A stretch of 64,000 nt of DNA from OMPR01 sp965183835. GTDB lineage: Bacteria; Pseudomonadota; Alphaproteobacteria; Rhodobacterales; Rhodobacteraceae. The DNA lies in contig CBCYME010000001.1 in the NCBI GenBank assembly GCA_965183835.1, positions 1-64,000 of the forward strand, in the 5' to 3' direction. The translations under genes were made by a program, and so were the position numbers. Position 1 is the first letter of the stretch, and every line of letters starts with the position of its first letter. The notes under the pieces were generated by a model, which was not told the origin of the DNA, did no database searches, and saw nothing but the letters and a program-made list of their open reading frames with translations. Below, one piece after another: positions 16,652-24,800 of this stretch.

Positions 16652-17533
16652 TTATTTCACGTGCGTCCAATATGCCTCAACGTCATCGCGCAGGGCCTTG
16701 TAGGATTCGATCCGCTCTTCGGCAGCTTGCCCGCCCCGTTCAACCAGCATCGCCAGAATATTTTCCAGAACAGCCATCACTCCAGAATAGCAGGCAAAGA
16801 AATGAGTGGTTATCGTCGACGCGGTCACCACTTCAAAAGGGGTCAATTCGGGTGAAATCTGGTCAGAATCCGAAATCATGATCAGCTTCACCCCTTTGCT
16901 TTGCGCAAACCTACAGGCCTGAATGGTCTCTTTGGAATAGGGAGAGATCCCGATTGCGATCAACAAATCCTGATCGCTGGCATCGTTCAGTTCGTCCACC
17001 GCGCTGTTCATATGCCGCGGGATCAGCTGCAACGTCGGAAGCGCCATCCGCCCAACATAGTGGAAATAATAAGCCAACCCATAACTGGCCCTGACACCTG
17101 TTAAATAGACATTTCGGGCTTCAAACATGGCATCGACGACCGATTTCACCGTTGCTGGATCCAGTTGATGCAGGGATCGCTGCACAACCGCCAACGTATT
17201 GCGACGCGCCTTGGCCTGTGGTGCACCCGTCTCTGGAAACTGCTCAACCGTTTCCATCCACTCCATCGTATCGGACAATTCAGCGCCCGAAACCAAGGCT
17301 GTCCGAAACGGGGCGCGCAGCTCTTCGAACCCATGCAACCCAAGGTGTTTGGCCATTCGAACCAAGGTATAGGTGCTGACCCCGGTTTTCCTGGCGGTCT
17401 CACGAATGGAATCCAGCCCAAAATCCGATGGGTTATCAACAATGTATTTCGCCACAATCGACAGCCGCGGCGACAGGTCATCAAACCCCGTTTTCAGGGT
17501 CGCCAACATCTTTGTTCGTTCGGCAGGATCCAC
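16652..17533 (-). CDS. MurR/RpiR-family transcriptional regulator
   Basis: A 293-residue two-domain regulator. The N-terminal HTH_6 domain (about 1-85) contains ETARKTGVSTYTLVRMAKHL, and a C-terminal SIS domain (about 125-260) would bind a phosphosugar or related effector (LLIAIGISPYSKETIQAC, KLIMISDSDQISP). It stands directly upstream of the TAXI-TRAP genes in the same orientation, so it probably controls them. The start codon at 17533 is not ATG-rich territory and a short N-terminal extension cannot be ruled out. The 123-base gap to the receptor gene should contain the transporter promoter and an operator that I could not pin down. Confidence 0.9.
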   Translation of the reverse strand: MDPAERTKMLATLKTGFDDLSPRLSIVAKYIVDNPSDFGLDSIRETARKTGVSTYTLVRMAKHLGLHGFEELRAPFRTALVSGAELSDTMEWMETVEQFPETGAPQAKARRNTLAVVQRSLHQLDPATVKSVVDAMFEARNVYLTGVRASYGLAYYFHYVGRMALPTLQLIPRHMNSAVDELNDASDQDLLIAIGISPYSKETIQACRFAQSKGVKLIMISDSDQISPELTPFEVVTASTITTHFFACYSGVMAVLENILAMLVERGGQAAEERIESYKALRDDVEAYWTHVK

Positions 17534-17677
17534 GCGGCGCCCCTCTGAATAGAATCATAAAAATAACGAATGTTTTTTATCCTGTCGATTATCAAGAATT
17601 CGGACAGAACAAAGGGGAGAAATTGCCCCCAAGTACCCCAAAACAGAATCTGACACCGGAAACTAAAATGAAAAACG

Positions 17678-17713
17678 CAAAAAAACACCCGAGACATATC
17701 TGCCCCGGGTGTT
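17678..17713 (-). terminator. Terminator of yebC
   Basis: AACACCCG (17684-17691) pairs with CGGGTGTT (17706-17713). On the minus strand the stem is followed by seven T residues. It lies about 40 bases after the yebC stop. Confidence 0.85.
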
Positions 17714-17754
17714 GTTGTGATCATTCTTAGTAAGGGCCAGCGGCCAGAAGGCGC

Positions 17755-18495
17755 TTAAAGCTGCTCCATGACCTCGTCAGAGGCTTCGAAATTCGCAGTG
17801 ACACGCTGGATGTCATCGTCATCTTCCAACGCATCGATCAACTTCATCAGTTTCTGCATTCCAACCAGATCCATATCGGTGGAGGTGGTCGGTTTCCAGA
17901 TCAGCTTGGTCGACTCTGATTCCCCCAAAGCCGATTCTAGCGCAGTGGACACATCGTTCAGATCAGAATCGGCGCAGTAAATCACATGCCCCTCGTCCGA
18001 GCTTTCGACGTCTTCGGCCCCAGCTTCGATCGCCGCTTCGAACACGGTGTCCGCATCTCCAACCGACGCCAGATACACAACCTCGCCTTTACGGTCGAAC
18101 ATGAATCCGACCGAACCGGTTTCGCCCAAATTGCCGCCATTCTTTGAAAATGTTGAACGCACAGTCGATGCGGTCCGGTTGCGGTTGTCGGTCATCGCTT
18201 CGACGATGACAGCGACCCCGTTAGGGCCATAGCCCTCGTACCGGATTTCCTCATATTCGTCGCCTTCGCCCGCCTGCGATTTCTTGATCGCGCGGTCGAT
18301 CACGTCCTTGGGAACGGACTGCGATTTGGCTTCTTTTACAGCCATACGCAAACGCGGGTTTTTATCGGGATCGGGGTCGCCCATTTTGGCGGCAACGGTG
18401 ATCTCTTTGGACAGTTTCGAGAACAGCTTGGACCGCACGGCGTCTTGACGGCCCTTGCGGTGCTGGATGTTTGCCCATTTGGAGTGGCCGGCCAT
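17755..18495 (-). CDS. yebC: YebC/PmpR-family regulatory / translation-associated protein
   Basis: A 246-residue cytosolic protein of the universal YebC family, known as DNA-binding regulators and, more recently, as factors that help ribosomes through difficult proline-rich stretches. The start MAGHSKWANIQHRKGRQD is the invariant N-terminus and has AGGAG a few bases before it; a longer frame upstream is spurious. The three-domain pattern is complete: KSQSVPKDVIDRAIKKSQAG, YEGYGPNGVAVIVEAMTDNR with NRTASTVRSTFSKNGGNLGE, and an acidic C-terminal domain ending EVMEQL. It stands alone, with its own terminator. Confidence 0.97.
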   Translation of the reverse strand: MAGHSKWANIQHRKGRQDAVRSKLFSKLSKEITVAAKMGDPDPDKNPRLRMAVKEAKSQSVPKDVIDRAIKKSQAGEGDEYEEIRYEGYGPNGVAVIVEAMTDNRNRTASTVRSTFSKNGGNLGETGSVGFMFDRKGEVVYLASVGDADTVFEAAIEAGAEDVESSDEGHVIYCADSDLNDVSTALESALGESESTKLIWKPTTSTDMDLVGMQKLMKLIDALEDDDDIQRVTANFEASDEVMEQL

Positions 18496-18715
18496 GTGAT
18501 GCTCCTGAAGAATACGGTTTTGCGGGTCTCTATAAAACAAGCAGGGCGTCGGGTTCAAGGTTGCGACGCGCAAACCCACACACCGTTTAGCCGATTACCT
18601 GACCGTTTTCGACGTTTTTGGCAAAACCCACCCGAAAACGCCCCCGATATCCATCCCTCGCCCTAGGGTCAGCGCGATACGACTTTCAGAACACGCCTGA
18701 TCACGAAAGGGAACT

Positions 18716-20530
18716 ATGGGGCTTCGCTCTATTTGGCGACTGTGTATACCTAACCTCATGACAACCGACCAAATCATCCTGTTTTCGCTGTTTGGGGCCG
18801 TGTTCGGTCTCTTGCTCTGGGGCCGCTTTCGCTATGATCTTGTAGCCTTTTCCGCGCTTATGGTTGGCGTCGTGCTGGGCGTCGTCCCCGTCAGCGACGC
18901 CTTTTCCGGCTTTGGCCACCCCGCCACCATCGTTGTGGCACTGGTCTTGGTGGTCTCAGCAGGTCTGGTCCGATCTGGCGCGGTGTTTTTGATCACCCGC
19001 ACCCTTGTGGATGCATCACGTGGGTTGGGCGGCCACATTGCGCTGATGGGGGGCATTGGTGCGGTCCTGTCCGCATTCATGAACAACGTCGCAGCGCTCG
19101 CCTTGCTCATGCCCGTTGATATCCAAACCGCCCGCAAGGCCGGTCGTGCTCCGGGCCTATCCCTGATGCCGCTCAGTTTTGCCACCATCCTTGGCGGCAT
19201 GGCCACGCTGATTGGCACCCCACCCAATATCATCATCGCCTCGATCCGCGCCGAGTCCCTAGGCGAACCGTTTTCGATGTTCGATTTCGCCCCGGTTGGC
19301 GGGATCGCCGCCCTTGCCGGGCTAATTTTTGTGGCGCTCGTCGGGTGGCGGCTGATCCCAGATCGCGGAACCACCGAAGATCATTCCGAAGCTCTCGCCC
19401 AATATATTGCTGAACTCACCATCCCCGAAGAGTCCCCCCACATTGGCAAACGTCTGGCGGAACTGGATGAAACCGCCGACAAATCCGATGTCGCCATCCT
19501 TGGCCTGATCCGGGATGGCAAACGTCGCTATGGCCGCGCCGCAAATGCAATCCTACGCGCAGGCGATGCTCTTGTGCTTGAGGCCGCCCCTGAAGCCCTA
19601 GATGAATTTCGCACCGCATTGAATCTCGATTTCTCAGACACCCGCCGACAAGAGGTGCTGACCGCCGCAGGTGATGGGTTAGAAGTGATCGAGGTCGTCG
19701 TCACCGAAACCTCGCGCATTCTGGGCAAGACCGCGCAGGCGATTGGCCTCGCTTGGCGTCAGAACACTGTGTTGATGGGCATTTCCCGCCAAGGCAAACG
19801 CATCACCAAACAGGTCCGCAAGACCGAGGTCGAAGCGGGCGATATCCTACTGCTGATGTGCCCCCGTGATCGCGGCCCCGATGTCACCGACTGGCTGGGG
19901 TGTCTGCCACTGGCCCAACGTGGTCTTGCTGTGACAGCGAACGAAAAGGTCTGGCTGGCCATCGGTCTCTTTGCCGGGGCGGTCATGGCCGCCAGTCTGG
20001 GCCTGATCTATCTGCCCATCGCCTTGGGTCTGGTGGTGGTTGCCTATGTGCTAACCAAAATCATGCCCGTTAGTGAAATTTACGACCACATTGAATGGCC
20101 CGTGGTGGTTTTGCTGGGCTCAATGATCCCGCTGGGGTCTGCGCTTGAAACTTCAGGCGGGACCGAGCTTATCGCAGGTAGCTTGATTTCCCTCACCAAC
20201 GGCCTTCCCGCTTGGGCGATTTTGACCGTTCTGATGGTCGTGACCATGACTCTGTCGGATGTCTTGAACAACACCGCCACCACCATTGTCGCCGCCCCGG
20301 TTGGCATTCAGATGGCCAATACGCTTGGCGTGTCCGCTGATCCATTCTTGATGGCTGTGGCCGTCGCCGCTTCCGCCGCGTTCCTTACCCCCATTGGGCA
20401 TAAGAACAACACGCTGATCCTTGGCCCCGGCGGCTATCAATTTGGCGATTACTGGCGCATGGGCTTGCCTCTGGAAATCCTGATCATTGCCGTTTCTATC
20501 CCCGCCATTCTGGTCTTTTGGCCGATGTAG
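18716..20530 (+). CDS. SLC13 (DASS)-family permease with paired RCK_C/TrkA_C domains
   Basis: A 604-residue inner-membrane carrier. Two membrane halves flank a cytosolic region (about 205-400) with two TrkA_C domains (for example SDVAILGLIRDGKRRYGRAA and NTVLMGISRQGKRI), which bind small regulators. Substrate-loop motifs are clear: MNNVAALALLMP and LIGTPPNIIIASIRAESLGE in the first half, and DVLNNTATTIVAAP in the second. ATG 18716 has AAAGGGAA just upstream; ATG 18758 (MTTDQIILF) is the alternative and matches the usual family N-terminus better but lacks a ribosome site. The TrkA_C-bearing subgroup has been linked to sulfate or organic-acid uptake. A paralogue lies at 24801-26579. Confidence 0.93.
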   Translation: MGLRSIWRLCIPNLMTTDQIILFSLFGAVFGLLLWGRFRYDLVAFSALMVGVVLGVVPVSDAFSGFGHPATIVVALVLVVSAGLVRSGAVFLITRTLVDASRGLGGHIALMGGIGAVLSAFMNNVAALALLMPVDIQTARKAGRAPGLSLMPLSFATILGGMATLIGTPPNIIIASIRAESLGEPFSMFDFAPVGGIAALAGLIFVALVGWRLIPDRGTTEDHSEALAQYIAELTIPEESPHIGKRLAELDETADKSDVAILGLIRDGKRRYGRAANAILRAGDALVLEAAPEALDEFRTALNLDFSDTRRQEVLTAAGDGLEVIEVVVTETSRILGKTAQAIGLAWRQNTVLMGISRQGKRITKQVRKTEVEAGDILLLMCPRDRGPDVTDWLGCLPLAQRGLAVTANEKVWLAIGLFAGAVMAASLGLIYLPIALGLVVVAYVLTKIMPVSEIYDHIEWPVVVLLGSMIPLGSALETSGGTELIAGSLISLTNGLPAWAILTVLMVVTMTLSDVLNNTATTIVAAPVGIQMANTLGVSADPFLMAVAVAASAAFLTPIGHKNNTLILGPGGYQFGDYWRMGLPLEILIIAVSIPAILVFWPM

Positions 20531-20589
20531 ACGCCTGTGACCCTCTGCGCCGTTGCCAAGTCGCACTCGTGCACGGTAAAACCGCGCCT

Positions 20590-21324
20590 ATGAAACCCTT
20601 TCTGATCTTGCAGTTGCGCCCCGAAACCGATGCGGCAGATGCCGAGTATGCCTCGATTCTCGATAAATGCGGCCTAACAGCGGACCGCACCCATCGCATT
20701 CGTTTGGATTGCGAAGATCTGCCCAAAGATCTGAACGTCACAGATTATGCCGGCGTCATTGTCGGCGGTGGCCCGGGATGCGTCAGCGACGATCCGGCCA
20801 CCAAACCAGCGGCCGAGGCCCGGATCGAAGCCGCCATTCTTGGCCTGATGCCACAGATTACCCAGCACGATCACCCCTACATGGGGTGCTGTTATGGTCT
20901 GGGCGTTCTAACGGCACATCTGAATGGCGACATGAGCAAGACCCAGTATGGCGAACCGGTTGGCCCCTCGACCTGCACATTGACGGCTGACGCCGCAACC
21001 GATCCCCTGACCCGGGGCCTTGCTCCCCGGTTCGAGGCTTTTGTCGGTCACAAAGAAGCCGTGCAAAGCCTGCCGCCCGGGTGCGTGCATCTGATCGCCT
21101 CTGATCCCTGCCCGTTCCAAATGATCCGCTGGGGTGAAAACGTCTATGCCACGCAATTCCACCCCGAGGCCGACGCCGATGATTTTGAACAGCGCATCAA
21201 CATCTACAAAAACCACGGCTATTTCCCACCCGCAGATGCCGACAGCCTGATTACCGCCTGCCACGCCAGCGACGTGACCCAACCCGGCGAAATCCTGCGT
21301 CGGTTTGTGCAACGCTATATCTAA
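20590..21324 (+). CDS. Class I glutamine amidotransferase (GMP-synthase-like)
   Basis: A 244-residue stand-alone GATase domain. The start MKPFLILQLRPETDAADAEY is chosen because the longer frame overlaps the preceding gene. The triad is visible: nucleophile C101 in GCCYGLGVL, then H191 and E193 in ATQFHPEAD; GGGPGCVSDD gives the oxyanion region. Such proteins usually supply ammonia to, or hydrolyse, gamma-glutamyl compounds; the acceptor is unknown as no synthase subunit is adjacent. It begins 60 bases after the SLC13 permease stop in the same direction, so it may share its transcript. Confidence 0.9.
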   Translation: MKPFLILQLRPETDAADAEYASILDKCGLTADRTHRIRLDCEDLPKDLNVTDYAGVIVGGGPGCVSDDPATKPAAEARIEAAILGLMPQITQHDHPYMGCCYGLGVLTAHLNGDMSKTQYGEPVGPSTCTLTADAATDPLTRGLAPRFEAFVGHKEAVQSLPPGCVHLIASDPCPFQMIRWGENVYATQFHPEADADDFEQRINIYKNHGYFPPADADSLITACHASDVTQPGEILRRFVQRYI

Positions 21325-21399
21325 GGGTACGAAAACCCCCATTGCCTGATCGATAACCCTGCGGCTAAGCTGAACAAAACGGCTTTGGGAGGGGTTGTT

Positions 21400-22257
21400 T
21401 TGGATCTACTGATCAGTGTTGGATTGCCGCTTGCGCTTGCGATCATCATGCTATCGCTGGGCGTCGGGCTAGAGGCGGCGGATTTCCGGCGTGTCTTTAC
21501 CCGTGGGTTTCCCTTTGTCATCGGCGCACTCAGTCAGGTTGTGCTGCTGCCGGTTGTGGCCTTTTGCGTTGTCACGCTCTTTGCATTGCCGCCTGAAATC
21601 GCGGTTGGGGTCATGTTGCTCAGCTTTTGCCCCGGTGGCGTCACCAGCAATATCCTGTCCAAACTGGCCCAAGGTGATGTGGCCCTATCGGTCACACTGA
21701 CCGCCGTAATCAGCCTGCTGTCCATCATAACCGTACCGTTTTTGGCCGCTGCATCAGTCACCTTTTTCATGGGCGACAGCGCCCCCGTTGTATCGGTCAC
21801 CGACATCGCCATCGCGATGTTTCTGATCACAACGCTGCCAGTGGCCCTTGGCCTGACCTTTCGTCACTATTTTCGCGGCCTTGCCATGATGGTCGAGGGG
21901 CCCCTGTCCAAATTGGCAACCGTCCTGTTTGTGGTCATCGTAGGCGTCGCCTTGGCTGGGAACTGGCAATTGTTCATCGACAACTTGGGCGTCATGGGGG
22001 CCGGTTTGATCACCCTCAACCTGTCCTTGTTGCTGCTCGGGCTGCTGCTCGCCCGTATCGCCGGGCTAACATGGCAGGAAAGCAAAACCATTTCCATTGA
22101 AACCGGCATTCAGAACTCGACCCTTGGCATTACACTGGCCGCCCTGATCACGGGTACCACCACCGGCTTTAGCCCGCTTGCCCTGCCCGCCGCCGTCTAC
22201 GGCATCACCATGTACATTGTTGCCGCCCCCTTCCTCCTTTGGTTTCGTAGCCGCTGA
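21400..22257 (+). CDS. Bile acid:sodium symporter (BASS) family transporter
   Basis: A 285-residue inner-membrane protein with about 9-10 TM helices. The start TTG 21400 is preferred because GGGAGGGG lies 5 bases before it; the frame extends five codons further upstream to another TTG. Family features: LGVGLEAADFRRVFTRGFPF near the N-terminus, FCPGGVTSNILSKLAQGDVALSV (split into the sodium-site segment CPGGVTSN and the following helix), and SIETGIQNSTLGITLAAL, which contains the crossover motif of the second half. Eukaryotic relatives move bile acids; bacterial ones carry pantoate, pyruvate or other organic anions with sodium. It precedes an FAD dehydrogenase by 11 bases and is probably co-transcribed, perhaps importing its substrate. 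Confidence 0.92.
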   Translation: MDLLISVGLPLALAIIMLSLGVGLEAADFRRVFTRGFPFVIGALSQVVLLPVVAFCVVTLFALPPEIAVGVMLLSFCPGGVTSNILSKLAQGDVALSVTLTAVISLLSIITVPFLAAASVTFFMGDSAPVVSVTDIAIAMFLITTLPVALGLTFRHYFRGLAMMVEGPLSKLATVLFVVIVGVALAGNWQLFIDNLGVMGAGLITLNLSLLLLGLLLARIAGLTWQESKTISIETGIQNSTLGITLAALITGTTTGFSPLALPAAVYGITMYIVAAPFLLWFRSR

Positions 22258-22268
22258 AAGGTTCGCCC

Positions 22269-23930
22269 ATGCCCGCAAATACCGCAGATGCTGTCATCAT
22301 CGGCGCAGGCCTTGCAGGTCTGGCCGCCGCCGCAGAATTAGGTGATCGGGGCAAGCGTGTGATCCTGCTGGATCAGGAATCTGAGACATTTCTGGGCGGT
22401 CAGGCCTTTTGGTCCCTTGGCGGGTTGTTCATGGTCGATACCCCCGAACAGCGCCGCATGGGCATAAAGGACAGCCCCGACCTTGCCATGCGTGATTGGA
22501 TGGGCAGCGCCCAATTCGACCGACCCGAAGATCTGTGGCCGCGTAAATGGGCGGAATCCTATGTCGAATTCGCGGCTGGAGAGATGCGTCCTTGGCTGCA
22601 TCAAATGGGCCTGCGCTGGTTTCCTGTCGTGGGTTGGGCGGAACGGGGCGGATCATACGCAGATGGCCATGGCAATTCGGTCCCCCGGTTTCATATCACT
22701 TGGGGTACCGGGCCGGGCGTATTGGAACATTTCGTGCGCCGGGTGCGTGAACATGCCGCCAATGGCCTGATCGACATGCGCTTTCGCCACCAGGCCAGCC
22801 ACATAATTATGCAAAACGGCAGCGCGACGGGCGTTTCTGGTGAAATCCTGGCGCCTGATACAGCAGATCGCGGGGTGAAAACCAACCGCGATGAAATCGG
22901 CGAATTCGAAGTCTACGCCCCGTCCGTCATCGTCACTTCTGGCGGGATTGGCGGCAACTTTGAAATGGTGCGCAAAAACTGGCCGCGCGACCGGCTAGGC
23001 ACGCCGCCAAAAGACATGATTGCGGGCGTTCCGTTTCACGTAGACGGACGCATGATCCCGATCAGCCAAAAGGCAGGCGGACATGTGATCAACAATGACC
23101 GCATGTGGCACTATACCGAAGGCGTCAAAAACTGGGATCCGATCTGGCCCTCACATGGCATTCGCATCCTGCCCGGCCCCTCTTCGATGTGGTTCGACGC
23201 CACCGGCAATCGCCTGCAACCGCCCTGCCTGCCGGGTTTTGACACGCTGACCACGCTCAAGGAAATTCTCAAAACCGGATATGAATACAGCTGGTTTGTT
23301 CTGACCCAAAAGGTGATCAAGAAAGAATTTGCCCTGTCCGGCTCCGAACAGAACCCTGATTTCACCTCGGGCAAATGGGCCGAAGTCATCCGCAAGCGCA
23401 TTCTGACCGGTGCCAAAGCCACCGCCCCTATCGAAGCGTTCAAGGAAAAAGGCGAGGATTTCGCGGTCGCCAATACGCTCGGGGATTTGGTGCGCTGCAT
23501 GAACCAGATGGGCGATGACTTGATCGACGAAACCAGCCTGCGCGCGCAGATCGAAGGCCGCGATGCCCAGATCGACAATCCGTTTTCCAAAGATGCACAG
23601 GTTATGGCTATTCACGCGGCGCGCAACTATCGCGGGGATCGCCTGATCCGTACTGCCAAACCTCACAAGTTCCTCGACCCCGCGAATGGCCCCCTTATCG
23701 CGGTCAAACTGCATATCCTTACCCGCAAAACACTTGGCGGGCTTCAGACCAATCTGGACAGCCAGATGGTCGGCGCGGATGGTCAGGTGGTGCCGGGGCT
23801 GTTCGCCGCTGGCGAAGTCGCTGGGTTCGGCGGCGGCGGATACCACGGATACAACGCTCTCGAAGGGACGTTCTTGGGCGGTTGTATCTTTTCCGGGCGC
23901 AACGCGGGGCGATCCCGCGCGATCGCCTGA
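22269..23930 (+). CDS. FAD-binding dehydrogenase (ketosteroid dehydrogenase-like flavoprotein)
   Basis: A 553-residue flavoprotein. The N-terminal Rossmann fold carries IIGAGLAGLAAAAEL (about 10-24) and an acidic residue after the second strand (LLDQES) for the FAD ribose. Next are GGQAFWSLGGLF, which recalls the fumarate reductase/KstD FAD_binding_2 family, and at the C-terminus GLFAAGEVAGFGGGGYHGYN with ALEGTFLGGCIFSGR, the second FAD-contact segment. The family is often annotated as FAD-dependent dehydrogenase of unknown substrate; a steroid substrate is not implied. The gene starts 11 bases after the BASS transporter, so a shared transport-oxidation role is plausible. It converges with the next gene. 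Confidence 0.92.
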   Translation: MPANTADAVIIGAGLAGLAAAAELGDRGKRVILLDQESETFLGGQAFWSLGGLFMVDTPEQRRMGIKDSPDLAMRDWMGSAQFDRPEDLWPRKWAESYVEFAAGEMRPWLHQMGLRWFPVVGWAERGGSYADGHGNSVPRFHITWGTGPGVLEHFVRRVREHAANGLIDMRFRHQASHIIMQNGSATGVSGEILAPDTADRGVKTNRDEIGEFEVYAPSVIVTSGGIGGNFEMVRKNWPRDRLGTPPKDMIAGVPFHVDGRMIPISQKAGGHVINNDRMWHYTEGVKNWDPIWPSHGIRILPGPSSMWFDATGNRLQPPCLPGFDTLTTLKEILKTGYEYSWFVLTQKVIKKEFALSGSEQNPDFTSGKWAEVIRKRILTGAKATAPIEAFKEKGEDFAVANTLGDLVRCMNQMGDDLIDETSLRAQIEGRDAQIDNPFSKDAQVMAIHAARNYRGDRLIRTAKPHKFLDPANGPLIAVKLHILTRKTLGGLQTNLDSQMVGADGQVVPGLFAAGEVAGFGGGGYHGYNALEGTFLGGCIFSGRNAGRSRAIA

Positions 23931-23936
23931 TCCGCC

Positions 23937-24668
23937 TTAGCGCACCAATCGCAGCCGCAACACGATCTCGCCTGCCTCATCCATAAACGACAGCTCCTCA
24001 CCAGAGCGATCAAAGGCGACAATGCCCGCCAGAGTCTTAAGGAACGCCCGTTCTTGCGTATCCAGATCCGGTGGGCACGCCATCAAAGTACCCGCCATTT
24101 CGCTGGGAAAACTCACTTTGCCCCCCGTCAATTCCGGTTCGACCTCAACGGATCCCATGAACCGATTGCAGCCCCCAGTGGCCCCAAATCGCCCTTCGCC
24201 CGCAAACTCAATTTCGGGCAAACGCGGCCCATCCAAAGCGTCGCCCTGCATCTCATAAGCTTGCCATTTTCCGGCTGATAAATCGTTCAAAATGGGAAAC
24301 ACCTCGACCTCGACAGAGTCCGTAGCACCGCGCGCCAAAACCGGAACAACCGACGTATTGGTAAACAGCAACGTGCCGTCGTTCAGGATCTGGGCTTGAA
24401 TCGCATAGCTCATGCGATCATCAATCAAAGCGTCGTCATACTCCAACGCGAACGCCGCAGGCAAAGCCTCCACTTTATAGCGCTTGCTGGAAAGAACCTC
24501 GGCGGCCACGTCTTGGCGTGAGATATCAACGAGCCGCACATCCAACACGGAATGTTCCGGCAGATCGGCTGGTTTCACGTTGCTGATCGTACCTGAAACA
24601 GTCCCGGCCATAACAGCCCCGCTCAAACCCGTGCTCATCACCAATGCCGCTAAAACTCCTCGTACCAT
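23937..24668 (-). CDS. YbaY-like / META domain envelope protein
   Basis: A 243-residue exported protein. The start at ATG 24668 (MVRGVLAALVMSTGLSGAVMA) gives a Sec signal peptide cleaved near residue 21; a longer frame upstream is not supported. The first half (about 22-125) has the YbaY/YscW pattern VSGTISNVKPADLPEHSVL, LVDISRQDVAAE and YAIQAQI, a beta-sandwich known from type III secretion pilotins and outer-membrane lipoproteins. The second half (about 135-243) is a META domain with GRFGATGGCNRFMGS, MAGTLMACPPDLDTQERAFL and a LSFMDEAGEIVLRL end. META proteins are linked to envelope stress and secretion. There is no lipobox cysteine, so it is probably soluble periplasmic. Confidence 0.9.
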   Translation of the reverse strand: MVRGVLAALVMSTGLSGAVMAGTVSGTISNVKPADLPEHSVLDVRLVDISRQDVAAEVLSSKRYKVEALPAAFALEYDDALIDDRMSYAIQAQILNDGTLLFTNTSVVPVLARGATDSVEVEVFPILNDLSAGKWQAYEMQGDALDGPRLPEIEFAGEGRFGATGGCNRFMGSVEVEPELTGGKVSFPSEMAGTLMACPPDLDTQERAFLKTLAGIVAFDRSGEELSFMDEAGEIVLRLRLVR

Positions 24669-24800
24669 CAAACCAATCCACCTAACCAAACATGCTTCGT
24701 TTCCAAATAGATCGGAACCCAATCAGCATTTTCAAGTCAAGCGATCTTTGATCAGCAACAGGCCGCCTAGAACACAGTGTTTCACCGCAGGCGATGCCCT